Origin: Castanea sativa | Taxonomy: Eukaryota > Streptophyta > Magnoliopsida > Fagales > Fagaceae | Length of the DNA stretch: 64,000 nucleotides | Reading direction: 5' to 3' | Assembly: GCF_040712315.1 (NCBI RefSeq) | Contig: NC_134020.1 | Span: 10,630,251-10,694,250, forward strand | Shown: in pieces, positions 43,063-55,119 of the stretch | Position numbering within the stretch: the first letter of the stretch is position 1 | Layout: each line of letters starts with the position of its first letter | Notes under the pieces: generated by a model | Databases searched by the model: none | Told to the model about the DNA's origin: nothing | Seen by the model: the letters and a program-made list of their open reading frames with translations, nothing else | Translations under genes and position numbers: made by a program

Positions 43063-43450
43063 TTGGACTATTACCTGTTATGTAGCTTTATTTCCATCCC
43101 CCATGTTTATTTCTTTCCCCTTTCTCTCTACACAGTACACTTTATTTCTCTGGTACTTATTTGATAAGTTTGGTATGACTTATATATTTTAAGGTTTGTA
43201 ATCTATTATGCAACATCTGCTACAGCCACTGTTATGTTTTATGATACAATATATTTTTCTAATACTTCATGATTTTCATTACTTTTTGTTTTTACTCTTA
43301 ATCATGAATTACAAGTAAAACGTACTACAATGCTTTCTTGTGACATCATTCCTTGTAAGGGTGGTTAATTGGAGGAAAAAAAAAAGAACATGAGAGATAG
43401 GAATAATTACATAATATTTCCTACGCATAATAATGTTTCAGCCACTTGCC
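43063..43450. other. Spacer between E3 pol and PMD gene tails
   Basis: T-rich, with no coding frame; probably carries the PMD gene 3' UTR and the pol 3' end. Unlike E1 and E2 there is no tandem array here. Confidence 0.5.
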
Positions 43451-45990
43451 ATTAATGGGGTCCATTAAATCTTTTCTATCCATCTGGGCCAAACGGTAAT
43501 ACCTACTTGTATGTGCTTCCCTTACCACGAAGGGTCCCTCCCATTTTGGCGAGAATTTAAATAGTCTTGCCATACCTCAGCTGATATGGTCTGCTGTCCT
43601 CAACATGAGCTGTCCTTCTGCAAACATTCTTTCTTTAATTGTTCTACCATAAGCTTCAGTCATTCTTTGCCTGTATCTGCGGCTACATTCTTAGGCTTCC
43701 TCCCTCTTTTCGTCTAACCCCTCTAAGTCCTCACACATTTATGCCATAAAGACTTCTTTATCTTTTTCTTTCCTTTGTGCCTGCATAACCCTCAAAGAAG
43801 GTATCAATACTTCTGTTGGGCTCATCACCTCTGTCCCATAAACTAAGGAGAAGAGAGAAAATCATGTAGCATATTTGGGTGAGCTTCGGTAAGCCCAAAG
43901 TGCATCTGGCAGATGCGTTACCCATCTTCCAGTGTACTCCTAGCTCACTCCTAGCTCATCTTGCTGATGATCTTGATGAGGGTTTTGTTTCTTACTTTCG
44001 CTTTCCCATTCCCCTAAGGGCAATAAGGCGATAACCGATGGTGCTTTACCTGATAAAATTTCAACATCTTCCTTACCTCTTGTTGGAAAATTTAGACCCC
44101 GGTTGATAGAATTAACAAGTTTTAAACCCAAGTTGTTAATTATATTTATTATGCATAAAACTTGTTAAAACATACAAACATCAAATCATGTCAAATATAA
44201 GTGTAGCGAAAAAATAAATAAGACAAGATATGATGACCCAGGAAAACCAATGAAACCAACCAGTTTCACAGTAAAAAACCTGGGGGGAAAACCTTCCCGA
44301 AAAGTAATCCACTATAGTAAAGAGAAGTTTCAGATCTAGTATAAAACCTTTGTCCCTAGACTCTACAATCCTCGTAGATGAACTCTCAGTAGAAACCTTC
44401 TACCGTTTCAGAACCTCTGAACTCTTTAATATATGAACGCCACCCTTTGATGCACGGATCCCAGTACGTGACTCACTCCTTTGTACGAATCCCAATACGT
44501 GACTCACTCACCAACTTGAGAAAGAAGAATGTTGGTTGCAAAGTTCTTCACTTCATCAACAATGAAGATCAAGAAGCACTTGGTTACAAAACCCTAAGGC
44601 GCAAAGACGCAGTAGCTTCTTTAAGAGAGAATAAGGCTTCGGTCACCTTTTGCATATGTTCTCCTTGTATTCTCTTATGTGACGGCCTCTAAAATATGCC
44701 TTATATATGTTTAGGGTTGTGAGAAAAGAAACCCTACACAAATACAAAAGCCTGGCCCAAAAATCAGATCTGAAAATTCTGATTTTCGTAACCTCGATAG
44801 ATAGCATCTGTCGAGACTCATTAAACCTTGATAGATAGCATCTATCGAGCAGCTGTCGAGAAGCTATCCACCAGGTATCCAGAAGCTATCCGCAGGTGTC
44901 CAGCTTTAGTAAACACCTTTTCTTCACTTGTTTCTTGGTCCAACCTTCATGGCTTTAATACTAGACTTGAACAACATGTTCTTTGAAGTATTAAATACAT
45001 CCTAGATCAATCCAAATACAAGTAAAGTGCGTTTTGTCAAAGGATTAGCCAACTACATAAAATATGTCCTTAACACCTCTCTATTGACAAATGGAGAAAC
45101 ATTGTCGCTTATGATTCTGTGAGGTACTCTAAATTGAACAATTATATTGTCTTTAATGAAATTTTCCACAACTCCTTTGGTGGCTTTGCGGAATGGTATG
45201 GCCTCCGCCCATTTAGTGAAATATTTTTTAGCCACAAGGATCCATATGTACCCATGGGAAGGCAAGTTGACTAGTCATACCAGATTAAGCCCCTAAGTGT
45301 GGAAGGACCGTGGAGTGACCATGCTATGCAAACCTTGTGGGTGGGTATGGATCAAATTGGCTTGCACTTGGCAGTTGTGGCACTTTTTCACAAATTCTGT
45401 TGTATCTCTTTTCATGGTGGACCAATGGTAGCCCATTTGCAGTATGCACTAATACAACTTCTTCTTTCCTTGGTTTTTACCGCAATCTCCTACATGCACC
45501 TCTTTTAACATCTCACCCGCTTCTCCTGGACCCAAACATTGCAGTGGGTCCTCATCGTATCCCTTCTTAAAAAGAATTCCTTCATGCAGGAAATAGCAGG
45601 TCACTAGCTTCTTGAGCTTATACCTTTTGCTATGCTTCTGTGGTAGGACACCTTCTGTCAGGTGTTGTATGAATAGGCTTCTCCAATCCTCAGTGGAAAA
45701 CACGACATAGCTCTCCTTCCTATCTACAGTTAAGTGGCAAGCCTCACACTGAGTTTGGATTAGGGCTGCATCCTTGCCCATGTTTGGCCAATAAAAACCC
45801 GCTCTCTGTAGCCTACAATATAGACTAATCTTGTCGTAGAACCCACAAGTTTTGCTGTGCATTTCCTTCAATTTTCTTTAGGCCTCTTTGTGCCCCACGC
45901 ATCTTGATAGAATTCCTTTTGGCATTCTGCGATACAGCTCCCCTTTCATCAGAACATAGTCCTTTAATGTCTTCAACTCTGCCATGTCTC
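43451..45990 (-). pseudogene. E3 integrase, split by a solo LTR
   Basis: On the - strand from about 45990: a first His/Cys module (EMHSKTCGFYDKISL, GFYWPNMGKDA, CEACHLTV), then a spacer (EGVLPQKHSKRYKLKKLV) and a second one (EVHVGDCGKNQGKKKLY). The core follows: GYIWILVAKKYFTKWAEAIP and HRIISDNVSPFVNRE with the second catalytic Asp. At 45080 the solo LTR interrupts it; beyond, at 44085, FYQVKHHRLSPYCP and GNG resume, with TAG where CAG is expected between them. The C-terminal part can be traced to about 43450 (RTADHISLRYGKTI-like). The first-Asp position reads KKYF, so the first catalytic Asp may be lost. Confidence 0.85.
44091..45075 (-). mobile_element. Solo LTR (probably Ty1/copia type) in E3 integrase
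   Basis: A 985-bp unit with TG...CA ends (tgttggaaaatttag ... tccttaaca in + orientation) and a perfect TSD cctct at 44086-44090 and 45076-45080. There is no internal domain, so unequal recombination between LTRs has removed it. A TATA-like catatataagg on the - strand (about 44699-44710) suggests the LTR reads leftwards. It repeats gatagatagcatctgtcgag-like words. The superfamily is a guess from size and ends. Confidence 0.88.
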
Positions 45991-46129
45991 CATCTCTTAA
46001 TAGGGATTCCCTAATAGGAATCCTCCAATCTTCTTCACATCCTTGCTTCTCGTGAAACCTCTCCTGGAGTATTTCAATGATGGATTCTCTTCGCTTATTG
46101 ATCTCTACTCTGGTACTATTCCCTTCGAA

Positions 46130-46530
46130 GGCTATCTGCTAGCCCAAAGCAGCTAACGCATCCACATATCGATTTTTGCCCCTCTGAATGTGCTCTATTT
46201 CAAATGTGGAAAAGTTTTCCTCCATTTTCTAGGCCAATGCTCTATACGGGGCCAGGCTTGGTTCCTTTAAAGAAAAACTCTCTTTGGCTTGGCAGACCAC
46301 TAAACTGGAGTCGCCTATCACCTTTAGATGTTTGATCCCCATCTCAAGGGCTATTAGTAACTCCATTAGGTAGGCCTCGTATTTGGCTATATTATTTGAA
46401 CACAGAACTCTAATTTGAATGAGAGCACCATAGTCTCTTTGTTATTGTGATAAAGGACCACCCTTGTGCCTCTTGAGTTTGCTGTAGAGGAACCATCAAA
46501 CTTCATGACCCACTATTCTCCGGCCACTTC
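46130..46530 (-). pseudogene. E3 second (archaeal-type) RNase H
   Basis: On the - strand, the first strand reads VMKFDGSSTANSRGTRVVL (catalytic Asp), then, in a shifted frame, AEYEAYLMELLIALEMGIKH (Glu), LKVIGDSSLVVCQAKESF (Asp) and RYVDALAALG (Asp). It sits between the first RNase H and integrase as in E1 and E2. Frameshifts and stops. Confidence 0.83.
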
Positions 46531-46559
46531 TGTTGTAGCCACCACTCCTGGTACTTCAT

Positions 46560-47080
46560 TGCCTAGGGAAAATTCCTCTTCCCTTGGAAATTGAGCCAAC
46601 AAGTCCACTATGGCCTGACTTTTCATCGTCTTGGGTTTTTTCGCCTTCAAGTTATATTGCGACAACTTTAGTAACCGCTAAGATATTCTGCCAGAGAGAA
46701 TGGGTTGCCAAAGAAGAGCTTTAATCGCATGGGATTTCGTCATTAAGTGTATCTTGTAGGCCAGGTAATAATGGCGTAGTCTTTACGATACATAGACTAT
46801 TGCTAGGCATACCCTTTCCACTCTAGGATACCAGGTCTTCGCATCCCTCAGGGCGTAGCTTATGTAGTAAACTGGCTGTTCAATGCTACCTCCGTCCTCT
46901 TGGGCTGTCAAAGCTCTAATGGCAGATGGGTTTGAAGCTAGGTAAAGCAGCAACGGTTTTTTGAGAATTGGGGCTTGTACCATAGGGAGGTTCATCATGA
47001 TCTGCTGCAGCTTTCGAAAAGTTGCTTGTTGTAGTTCCCCCCACTCAAAGCCTTGTCCTTTCTTCAGTAATTTCATAAAA
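46560..47080 (-). pseudogene. E3 first (gypsy-type) RNase H
   Basis: Follows RT: FEWGELQQATFRKLQQIM, LLLYLASNPSAIRALTAQED, QPVYYISYALRDAKTWYPRV, then LAIVYVS and, after stops, a tail with LSQYNLKAKKPK and SQAIVDLLAQFP. The degenerate first strand is as in the first RNase H of E1. Confidence 0.85.
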
Positions 47081-47089
47081 GCCGAAGTG

Positions 47090-47860
47090 ATTTATGCTAA
47101 ACCAAGGATGAACTTTCTGATGTATGAGACTTTTCCCAAAAAACTCTTCAATTCCTTAACTGTGGCTGGTGGCTTGATGGTCACTATTGCCACTGCTTTG
47201 GCTGGATCTACATCTATCCCTCTGTTGTGGACCAGAAACCCTAGGATTTTCCCAGCAGACACTCTGAAAGCGCACTTTAGTGGATTCATTCTCGGTTTGA
47301 AGAGTCTGCACCTTTCGAATACCTTTCTTAATACTTTGACATGATCTCCTTGCCTTCTTGATTTTACCACTATGTCATCCACATAGTCTTCTAGTTCTTG
47401 GTGCATCATGTCGTGGAATATAGCTGTCACTATGTGATGATAAGTTGCACTTGCATTTTTCAGCCTGAAGGGCATCACAGTGTGGTAGAAATTTCCTATA
47501 GGCATCTTGAAGACGGTTTTCTCCACATCCTTTGGTGCCATTCATATTTGGTTGTATCCGTTAAACCTGTCCATGAAGGAAAACATGGTGTTTCTTGCTT
47601 CAGAATCTATCAACAGGTCCATGTTGGATAGTGGAAACTCATCTTTGGGGCAGACTCGATTAAGATTTCTAGAATCAACACAGCACTGTATCTGGCCATT
47701 TTTCTTCTTCACTAGTACAGTGTTAGACAACCACCGCGGGTGTTGGATGGGTTTAATGAAACCGGTTGCTATCAACTTTTGTAGTTCCTTCACTATTTAC
47801 TTTTCTATTTCAGTGTGAAATACTCTGGCAAGCTGAGCTATTAGCCTAGCCTCAAGATCC
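47090..47860 (-). pseudogene. E3 reverse transcriptase
   Basis: Blocks in order on the - strand: ELQKLIATGFIKPIQHPRWL, LVKKKNGQIQCCVDSRNLNR, FPLSNMDLLIDSEA, FMDRFNGYNQI, TGA at 47544-47542, MPFRLKNASATYHHIV, the catalytic YVDD at 47385-47374, MNPLKCAFRV and FLGKVSYIRKFILGLA. The domain is almost full length; the stops are at a CGA-to-TGA and a CAA-to-TAA position. Confidence 0.92.
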
Positions 47861-48212
47861 ACATTGAGCATATGTACCACCAGCCTTGGGTCTAGCCTAG
47901 GTATCTCACTGTAGTCCTATGTAAAGAAATCTCTAAATTATTTCAATAGCAGGATCAATTTTACCTTTTCTTCTTTTGACAACTTTGAGCTTATTGAAAT
48001 TGGTCTTGGCTTTTATGGGTCCGTGCCCAAGTCAATCTCTTTCAGCTTTTCTTCTACTGTCACTTGCGCGCTTTTTCTACCACAATCTCTCTTTCACTTT
48101 CCATGTCGCTTTCTTCCTCTAAACTTTCCTAGGCCACACAGCATACTAAGCTCTTATGCTGTGACCCTCTTCTGGGACCCCCTCGCATACTGCAAGTGGG
48201 TCCTACGCACCT

Positions 48213-48990
48213 TCATAATTTGTAAACTATCCTACTGTCAGGTGTTCGGACTCTGACACATTGTGACGTACCCCTTAGTTCCAAAGTTGGAACTTCTTTC
48301 CTTTTCTTCTTCCGCATTAGCCACACTCTGAAGTCAGGCTCTAGGTTGTCCTGGACGTCCTCCCACTTGAGGACAAAGGTGCCTTGTGGTTTGTATAATG
48401 AGCTTTCACCAGACAGTGCCCATTCATCATAGAACATGGTTTCTACTAAATAGGCTTCTGCTTGCTCAAATGATGATGGGTTCGTCGCTATCCGTATCAT
48501 CCTACCATTCAATCTCCCTTTCATACACTAGTGATAGGTAGATGGAACTAGGCGATGCTTGTGCAACCATGGTCTCCCCAGTAATATATGATAGGACACT
48601 TCCATTTTTACCACATGAAAATGAGCCAATGAGGTTATTGGTCTCACCTTCAGCTATAGTTGTATGTGGCCTACGGTATACTCACCTTAATCCTGTTACT
48701 TCCATTGGACATCCTTGAATCTTGCTTTCTAAAATTCCTGCTGCTTGTAGTGTACTGAGTGGTATGAGATTCACCAAAGCGCCTGTATCAACTAGGGCTC
48801 TCTTAATGGGGATATGAAGGCTGCCAAGTAGAGGGGTCTTTTATGGTCTGAATACCTGACCTCCATGTCTTCATTGCTGAAAGTAATCTCGTTGGTGTCT
48901 TGAAGGAAAGCTTTGTCAGCTCTGGTTTTTGCCTTGAGACATTCTACTCCTACTCCTACTCTTGAGGTAATACTTACTAGAGCCTTTGTG
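48213..48990 (-). pseudogene. E3 aspartic protease and PR-RT linker
   Basis: The active-site strand reads ALVDTGALVNLIPLSTLQAA near 48815-48755 (Asp-Thr-Gly intact). The second block, [19 protein letters not shown], lies at about 48600-48540. The linker (GRMIRIATNPSSFEQAEAYL, FYDEWALSGESS) reaches to 48213. Frame breaks occur between the two blocks. Confidence 0.83.
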
Positions 48991-49159
48991 GCAATTCTTC
49001 GTTCATTGGCCGTGACCTCCAGTTGGTCAAAAAAATTCTTGAATTGAGAAATCTTTTATAAGGTAGTAATAACTGTGGTAGGCAGGGCGAGCCTTTCTTC
49101 TTCATCCTCTCCTGAATTTGCACAAATAACAACTATTGCTACTCCCTTTCCCTTGTGAT

Positions 49160-50236
49160 TCAGGAGTGGGTATCTCTGTACTTCTGGTCAGGACAACTCA
49201 AGAGTTCCCTTCCTGATTCTGCACTACACCAGTCTTTAGAGTACCCAGCATTTTGTGGTGGGATGCTGCACATAATTATGTAGACGGCAGAAACGTAGGT
49301 CCCTCCGTTCTTCTTCAGTGGGTTCTCTAGAAACTTGATTGAGATTGAAAACCCCATCTGCGATCCATTTGTTTAGGAGCACGTCTAGCTCCTTTGGTGT
49401 ACATGGTATTGGCAGAGGGTTCTTATACTCTCTTCTATTTGACTTCCTCTTTTTCTCACCGGTGGACATTGTCATGGCTTGCGGCGTGGATCTCCATTCC
49501 TTGGGCTTGTTAGAACTAGGCTTGACTAATTAAGCGATCTTTCTGGCTTTTTGCAATAGCTGCGCAAATTACGAGATTTTCAAGTTTTCTAGGACAGCTC
49601 TGTACTCCATGATCATATTGCCCATGCATATTTCCACCAATGTCTTCTCTTCATAGTGGTCATAGCAATCAAGGGCTATATCCCTGAACCTTTTGATGTA
49701 CTCCACTAGGTCCTTATCGCTTTTCTGCGTATTTCCTTGTAGAGTTGCAAGCGTTACTATTTCCTCTCTATGGACATACGTGTTGCAGAACATGTCTACC
49801 ATGTCATCCCATGTCGGGATCGATCCTAGTTTCAAGCCAGTGTACCAGGTGTATACCCGGTCACACAGGGATTTCGAAATCTCTCGAAGACACAAGTCCT
49901 CGTCCGCTGCGTAGGGACCGAGGGTGTCAATAAACTTACTTACGTGCTCAACAACATTTCCCCTTCTGCCATCATACTGGGTGAAAGTTCGCGATTCATA
50001 TCTCTCTTGATACAGCTTGCTGTGTATCCTTAGCGGATAGGGAGGTCTTTGTGCATAGAATCTCTCATTGGGCGCCTTGGCTCTTTCCTGCTCTAAAAGT
50101 GCTACAACTTCAACCATCATAATGAAACGTTGTTTTGTGTTCTGTGGGCCACCACCCATAGAGGTTTCTTCCTTGTCTGCCACATGCTTGGGGTCATGTT
50201 GGCTTCCTTTCTGCTTAGTCTTATCCGCCTTCAGCT
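49160..50236 (-). pseudogene. E3 gag, main part
   Basis: On the - strand: MGGGPQNTKQRFIMMVEVVA, YPLRIHSKLYQERYESRTFT, QYDGRRGNVVEHVSKFIDTL, LSLREIS-like CLREISKSL, YTWYTGLKLGSIPTWDDMVD, ATLQGNTQKSDKDLVEYIKR, then to 49160 TPKELDVLLNKWIADG and the knuckle CRLHNYVQHPTTKC with CX2HX4HX4C spacing. The N-terminal piece lies at 62598-62426, separated by the hAT/E2 nest. Confidence 0.88.
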
Positions 50237-50753
50237 AGCTAATCCATAGTTTTAAAAATCGGACTGGACCAACTAGTTCAATTGGTTTGACCGTAAACCG
50301 GTATGTATACCGGTTTGGTTATCATAAAAGACCGAAAATATGAAAAAAACCAAAAAACCCTAGAAAACCACGGTTCAACCAGGAAACTCGGGAACCAGAA
50401 GGGTCAAACTGTTTTCCAACAGTTCTCTAACTTAGCTACAAAACTACTTTTAAAAAAAAAATTAACAAGCCAGCATCACCGACCACCTCAAGAAAAAATG
50501 AGCAGATTGGAACTCGGATCTAATGTCTTTAACTGAGAGATATTTGTGCAAAGCTTTCAAGTTTCAACTTTCAAGTTGAGAGATACAGAGAAACGAAGAA
50601 AAAAAAAAGTTTTGAGGGAAGAAAACGAAGGCTGTGAATACTTGGGTCTTGGTATCGTACCTACACTAGTGAAAAACCAACCTACAGAACTACTAAAAAA
50701 ACTCAAAAGCCAAGCATCAATGAAAGGCATAAAAGGCCATCCATTAAAGTATC

Positions 50754-51511
50754 TGTGGGGACTAAAAGGACCTAAGTAAGTATTTGGGCCTTGGGCTTTA
50801 TTAATGGGCACTAGTTTGTTTTGGACTAAAAGCCCTCTAGAATTGCAGGTCGGCCCATGAGTCGAGAGTCCGAGGATTCGTCCGAGGACGAATCTCTCCT
50901 CGGACAGACCCACGAAGACCCTGGGATTCGCCAAAAAGATCAAGGCAAAATTCTGGAAAAACCGTTGGTTAAGAGGGGGATTCAAGCACCTTCCGGACGC
51001 AACGGTGTGAGGGAAATATCTCAGAAAAAGGCTGCCCCTCCACATTAAAGACCCTGCACCTGCCTCCCTGGCCGCATTAATGGGGAAATGACCCCTGAAT
51101 AGTAGAAGTCAACCTTCTTGCTATCATTTGAAGACTTCCAGAGGGTGATGGATGGGACAGGTGTCTAATAGGGTGATTTGCTTTACACGTGGATGAAGAG
51201 GGCAGAAGAAGAAGTATTTAAGGAGGGAAGAGAGTAAAGAAAAGGGGTGGTGAGACAAATATTAAGAATTGTAACCTTTGAGAGAAGAAAGAGAAATAAT
51301 ATATAAGTTGTCCTCGGCTTACGTCCGAGGAGGTTCATTTTGCCCTGTTTGTCTATTATTTGCAAATATTGTAATATTTTAGCCTGTTCATCAAGTTTCG
51401 AATATCACTAAACTAGATTGCGAACCCACACTCTACAAATTTCATTGTTTAAGATTCATTGGGCCTGAGCCCACGTGTGTTTTTAGGTCCAGGCGCAATT
51501 GTGCACTTACA
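50754..51511 (+). repeat. E2 5' LTR
   Basis: Starts tgtggggactaaaagg and ends gtgcacttaca. A TATA-like tatttaagg lies at 51217. It contains the palindrome gattcgtccgaggacgaatc at 50875-50894 and several cctcgga words. Confidence 0.95.
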
Positions 51512-51514
51512 ATT

Positions 51515-51532
51515 GGTGCCGTCTGTGGGGAA
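51515..51532 (+). other. E2 primer-binding site
   Basis: tggtgccgtctgtgggga follows the LTR by three bases; it differs from the E1 site at two of 18 positions. Confidence 0.78.
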
Positions 51533-51558
51533 TCTAGTGTGGAAAGAACTGGAACACC

Positions 51559-53090
51559 ATGGCAAGCTTAGGCTCACACCATGCAGAGTCTCAAGGATCA
51601 CAACCTGAGGATCTTTTCGAGCGTCTTGAGCACCAGAGGGATCGAGAGGGTAGCGTTCACACCGAGTATCCTAGAGCGAGTCATACTCATGATGGAGGAG
51701 ACAGTACCACCTGTGAAGATGGTGCCAAAGCCATGCAGAAGGAGATCAATCATCTTAAGAGGAAGTTATGCCGTGTCAGATGGAGGCATTCGCCATCCTC
51801 ATCTAGTCTTTCTTCAGGGAGATCCCGGGGAAGTAGTTACAGTTCAAGGTCATGGTCACCCCCCAGCAAAACATCCTCTTGTGAAGAGAATGGCTCACCA
51901 GGTCATAGGCACAGGAAGCTCCCCTCCAGGGGCTTGGGGAATGATGCTATGAGCAGGGCGTTGCACCAACTCTCCAAATCACCATTCTCATGTAGGATTG
52001 AGAATGGGAGACTCCCCAGAAGGTTCACCTAGCCTACCTTTACCATTTATAACGGTCGGACTGACCCGGTGGAACATGTGAGCCACTTTAACCAGAGAAT
52101 GGCAGTGCATTCTCACAATGAGACCCTGATTTGCAAAGTCTTCCCTTCTAGCTTGGGACCTGTTGCTATAAGGTGGTTCAACGGTCTGAAATCTGGGTCT
52201 GTAGTTTCGTTCGGGGAACTGACTAGAGCATTCGCGTCACAGTTTATTACATGCAGCAGAGTTCCTCGACCGTTGGACTCGCTATTGTCTATGGCTATGA
52301 AGGACGGCGAGACGTTGAAAGCATACTCTGACAGGTATTGGGAGATGTTTAATGAGATAGACGGTGATTTTGACGAGGTGGCGATCAATACTTTTAAAGT
52401 AGGCCTTCCAACCGATCATGACTTGAGGAAGTCCTTGACCAAGAAACCCGTACGGAGTGTACATTGCCTCATAGATCGTATTGACGAGTACAAAAGGGTC
52501 AAGGAAGACCAACAGCAGGAGAAGGGTAAGGCAAAGGTTATCCCGCAGGAGAGAAGGGATTTCAGGTCGGACAGATATCACAACAACAAGCCCAGGAGAG
52601 ATTACTCTGTGTAGTCGGGCTCGGCAGCACCTCAGACAGTTAATACTGTATTCCGAGAACCGGTGCACTAGCTACTGGAAAAGGTCCGTAAGGAACCCTA
52701 CTTCAGATGGCCCAGTAAGATGGCGGGGGATCTTGCCAGGAGGAACCAGAATCTCTTTTGTCAGTACCATCAAGACGTGGGTTATACTACCGAGAACTGT
52801 CGGACCCTTTGGAACCACTTGGAGCAGCTTGTCAGGGAAGGAAAATTAAAGCAGCACCTGTACCAACCTAACGGACAGGGCAGTCAGTCTGGCTCGAATA
52901 ATCAGAGGAACAATTCATCTCGGCCTCCTTTGGGAACGATCAACGTTATCTTCGCTGTGCCTGGCAGGATGGGCTCATGTCCCACTAGGGTGATGGCAGT
53001 TTCGCACTCCCAAGCCGAGGAAGGGGGCTCTAAGCCGAAGAGATTGAAGTTGAATGTGCCCGTCTTGGGATTTTCAGAGGAAGATAAGGC
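51559..53090 (+). pseudogene. E2 gag
   Basis: Starts at ATG 51559 (MASLGSHHAESQGSQPEDLF). A coiled-coil-like and Ser/Arg-rich region is followed by the gag core: IYNGRTDPVEHVSHFNQRM, WFNGLKSGSVVSFGELTRAF, LKAYSDRYWEMFNEID, then a basic part, and the knuckle CQYHQDVGYTTENC near 52757, where His at position 9 is replaced by Tyr (tat for cat). Only TAG codons (52030, 52612, near 52669) interrupt the frame. Confidence 0.9.
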
Positions 53091-53574
53091 TGGAACCATC
53101 CAACCCCATGACGACGCCCTAGTGGTCACTTTGAGGATAGGGAATTATGATGTAAAAAGGGTGATGATTGATCAAGGCAGCGGCGCGGATATCATGTATC
53201 CTGACTTGTTTAAGGGGCTGAAATTGAAACTGGAGGACCTCACCCCTTACGACTCACTGTTAATAAGTTTTGAAGGGAAGACCGTTAAACCAAAGGGATA
53301 GATTCGGTTGCCCGTACAATCTGGCTCGGAGATGGTTGAGGTGGATTTTATTGTGGTCGATGCATATTCCCCATACACAGCCATCCTTGCCCGGCCCTGG
53401 CTGCACACTCTGGGGGCTGTTTCCTCCACCTTGCATGTTAAGGTTAAGTTCCCTTCGGGGGAGTGCATTGAAGAGATTCTCGGCAGCCAATTGATGGCCA
53501 GGCAATGCATATCAGCCGCAGTGCTGCATCAGATCGAAGCGCAGTCCTCGACCTCGGCTGTGAAAGACTTATAG
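53091..53574 (+). pseudogene. E2 aspartic protease
   Basis: HDDALVVTLRIGNYDVKRVM leads into the active site MIDQGSGADIMYPDLF (Asp-Gln-Gly), then FIVVDAYSPYTAILARPWLH. A TAG at 53299 splits the domain and another at 53572 ends it; both sit where CAG is expected in relatives. Confidence 0.9.
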
Positions 53575-53586
53575 CAATTAACGACT

Positions 53587-54540
53587 TTGGATGCGCCCAA
53601 TGCGGTGACAGCAGAGGAGGCCATATGCGAAGACCTGCAGAAGTTTTTGATATCGGATGATCCCGAAAGGTTCTTCCAGGTTGGGGTATGTTTACCACAC
53701 CAGGAGAAGATGGAATTGGTGGAGTTTCTAAAGAACAACATCGATGTTTTTGCTTGGGACCCCTATGAGGCTCTAGGTGTTGACCCAAGCTTCATTTGTC
53801 ATCATTTGAACGTCAATCCTGCTATTCCTCCTAGAAGGCAGCCCCCTCGGCGTTCCTCCAAGGAACATTCCGAAGCCGTTAAGGAGGAGGTGCTCAAGCT
53901 CAAGAAGGCTGGGGCTATTAAGGAAGTTTTTTATCCGGAGTGGTTGGCGCATACGGTTGTGGTCAAAAAGAAGAGTGAAAAATGGCGAGTATGTGTAGAC
54001 TTCATAGATTTAAACAAAGCCTGCCCAAAGGACTCGTTCCCGATGCCACGCATCGACCAACTAGTGGACACCACTGTCGGACATCCTCAGATGAGTTTTT
54101 TGGATACCTTCCAGGGTTATCACCAAATTCCACTAGCGGCAGAAGATCAGGAGAAAACTGCCTTTATTACTCCAACAGGGAATTATCACTATAAAGTGAT
54201 GCCGTTCGGGTTGAAGAATGCTGGAGCTACTTACCAAAGGATGATGACCAGAATGTTTGAATTGCAGCTCGGAAAGACCATTGAAATATACGTGGATGAC
54301 ATGGTAGTAAAGAGCAAGGCGATATCTGCGCACGTGAAAGATTTGGACGACACTTTTCAAATACTTAGAAAGTACAGCTTGCGTCTTAATGCCTCGAAGT
54401 GTTCTTTTGGTGTGAGTTCTGGCAAGTTCTTGGGTTATATGGTCACTCATAGAGGGATAGAGGTGAATCCGGCATAGGTCAGAGCCATTCAAACCTTACA
54501 GCCACCTCGGAATCCAAAGGAAGTTTAGAAATTAACCGGA
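53587..54540 (+). pseudogene. E2 reverse transcriptase
   Basis: Nearly intact frame of 296 codons: [99 protein letters not shown] and the catalytic YVDD at 54289-54300, then [23 protein letters not shown] codons at 54475 and 54526 are the only breaks, both at CAG-type positions. Confidence 0.94.
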
Positions 54541-55107
54541 ATGATCGCTGCTCTCAGCAGGTTCATCTCGCGGTCAACTGATCGATGCAGACCTTTCTTC
54601 CAACTATTGAATAAGTGGAGGGGGTTCCAATGGTCCGAGGAGTGCGTTGTGGCATTCCAACAACTTAAGGAATATCTTTCCCGGCCACCCATTATGTCTC
54701 GGCCTGAAGTAGATGAGGTCCTATTTGCGTATTTGGCAGTGGCCGTCCATGCAGTCAGCCTGGTCCTCATAAAGGACGACGATGGGGTGCAAAGACCGGT
54801 CTACTACGTCAGCAAGACGCTGAATGACGCCGAGGTGCATTACCTTCTTTTGGAAAAAGCACTTCTAGCCGTAGTTCATGCCACGCAGAGGCTTCCTCAA
54901 TATTTCCAGTCCCACACCGTTGTAGTTTTGACCCAACTGCCTCTCAAGTCAGTGTTGCGTAGTGCCGACTACTCTAGAAGGGTGGCTAAATGGGGGACTA
55001 TTTTGGGAGCCTTTGACATCAAATTCATGCCACGTACCTCGGTCAAGGGCCAGGTTCTTGCAGATTTGGTGGCAGAGTTTGCCAAACCATTGTTGAAAGA
55101 AACTTAG
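54541..55107 (+). pseudogene. E2 first (gypsy-type) RNase H
   Basis: Reads FQWSEECVVAFQQLKEYLS, LFAYLAVAVHAVSLVLIKDD, RPVYYVSKTLNDAEVHYLLL, then VLTQLPLKSVLRS and KWGTILGAFDIKFMPRTSVK, GQVLADLVAEF. The stop at 55105 is TAG. Confidence 0.9.
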
Positions 55108-55119
55108 AAGGAATCACAC

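Noticed and set aside
44447..44692. 81-codon frame at 44447
   Set aside because: Lies within the solo LTR; no similarity to a known protein.
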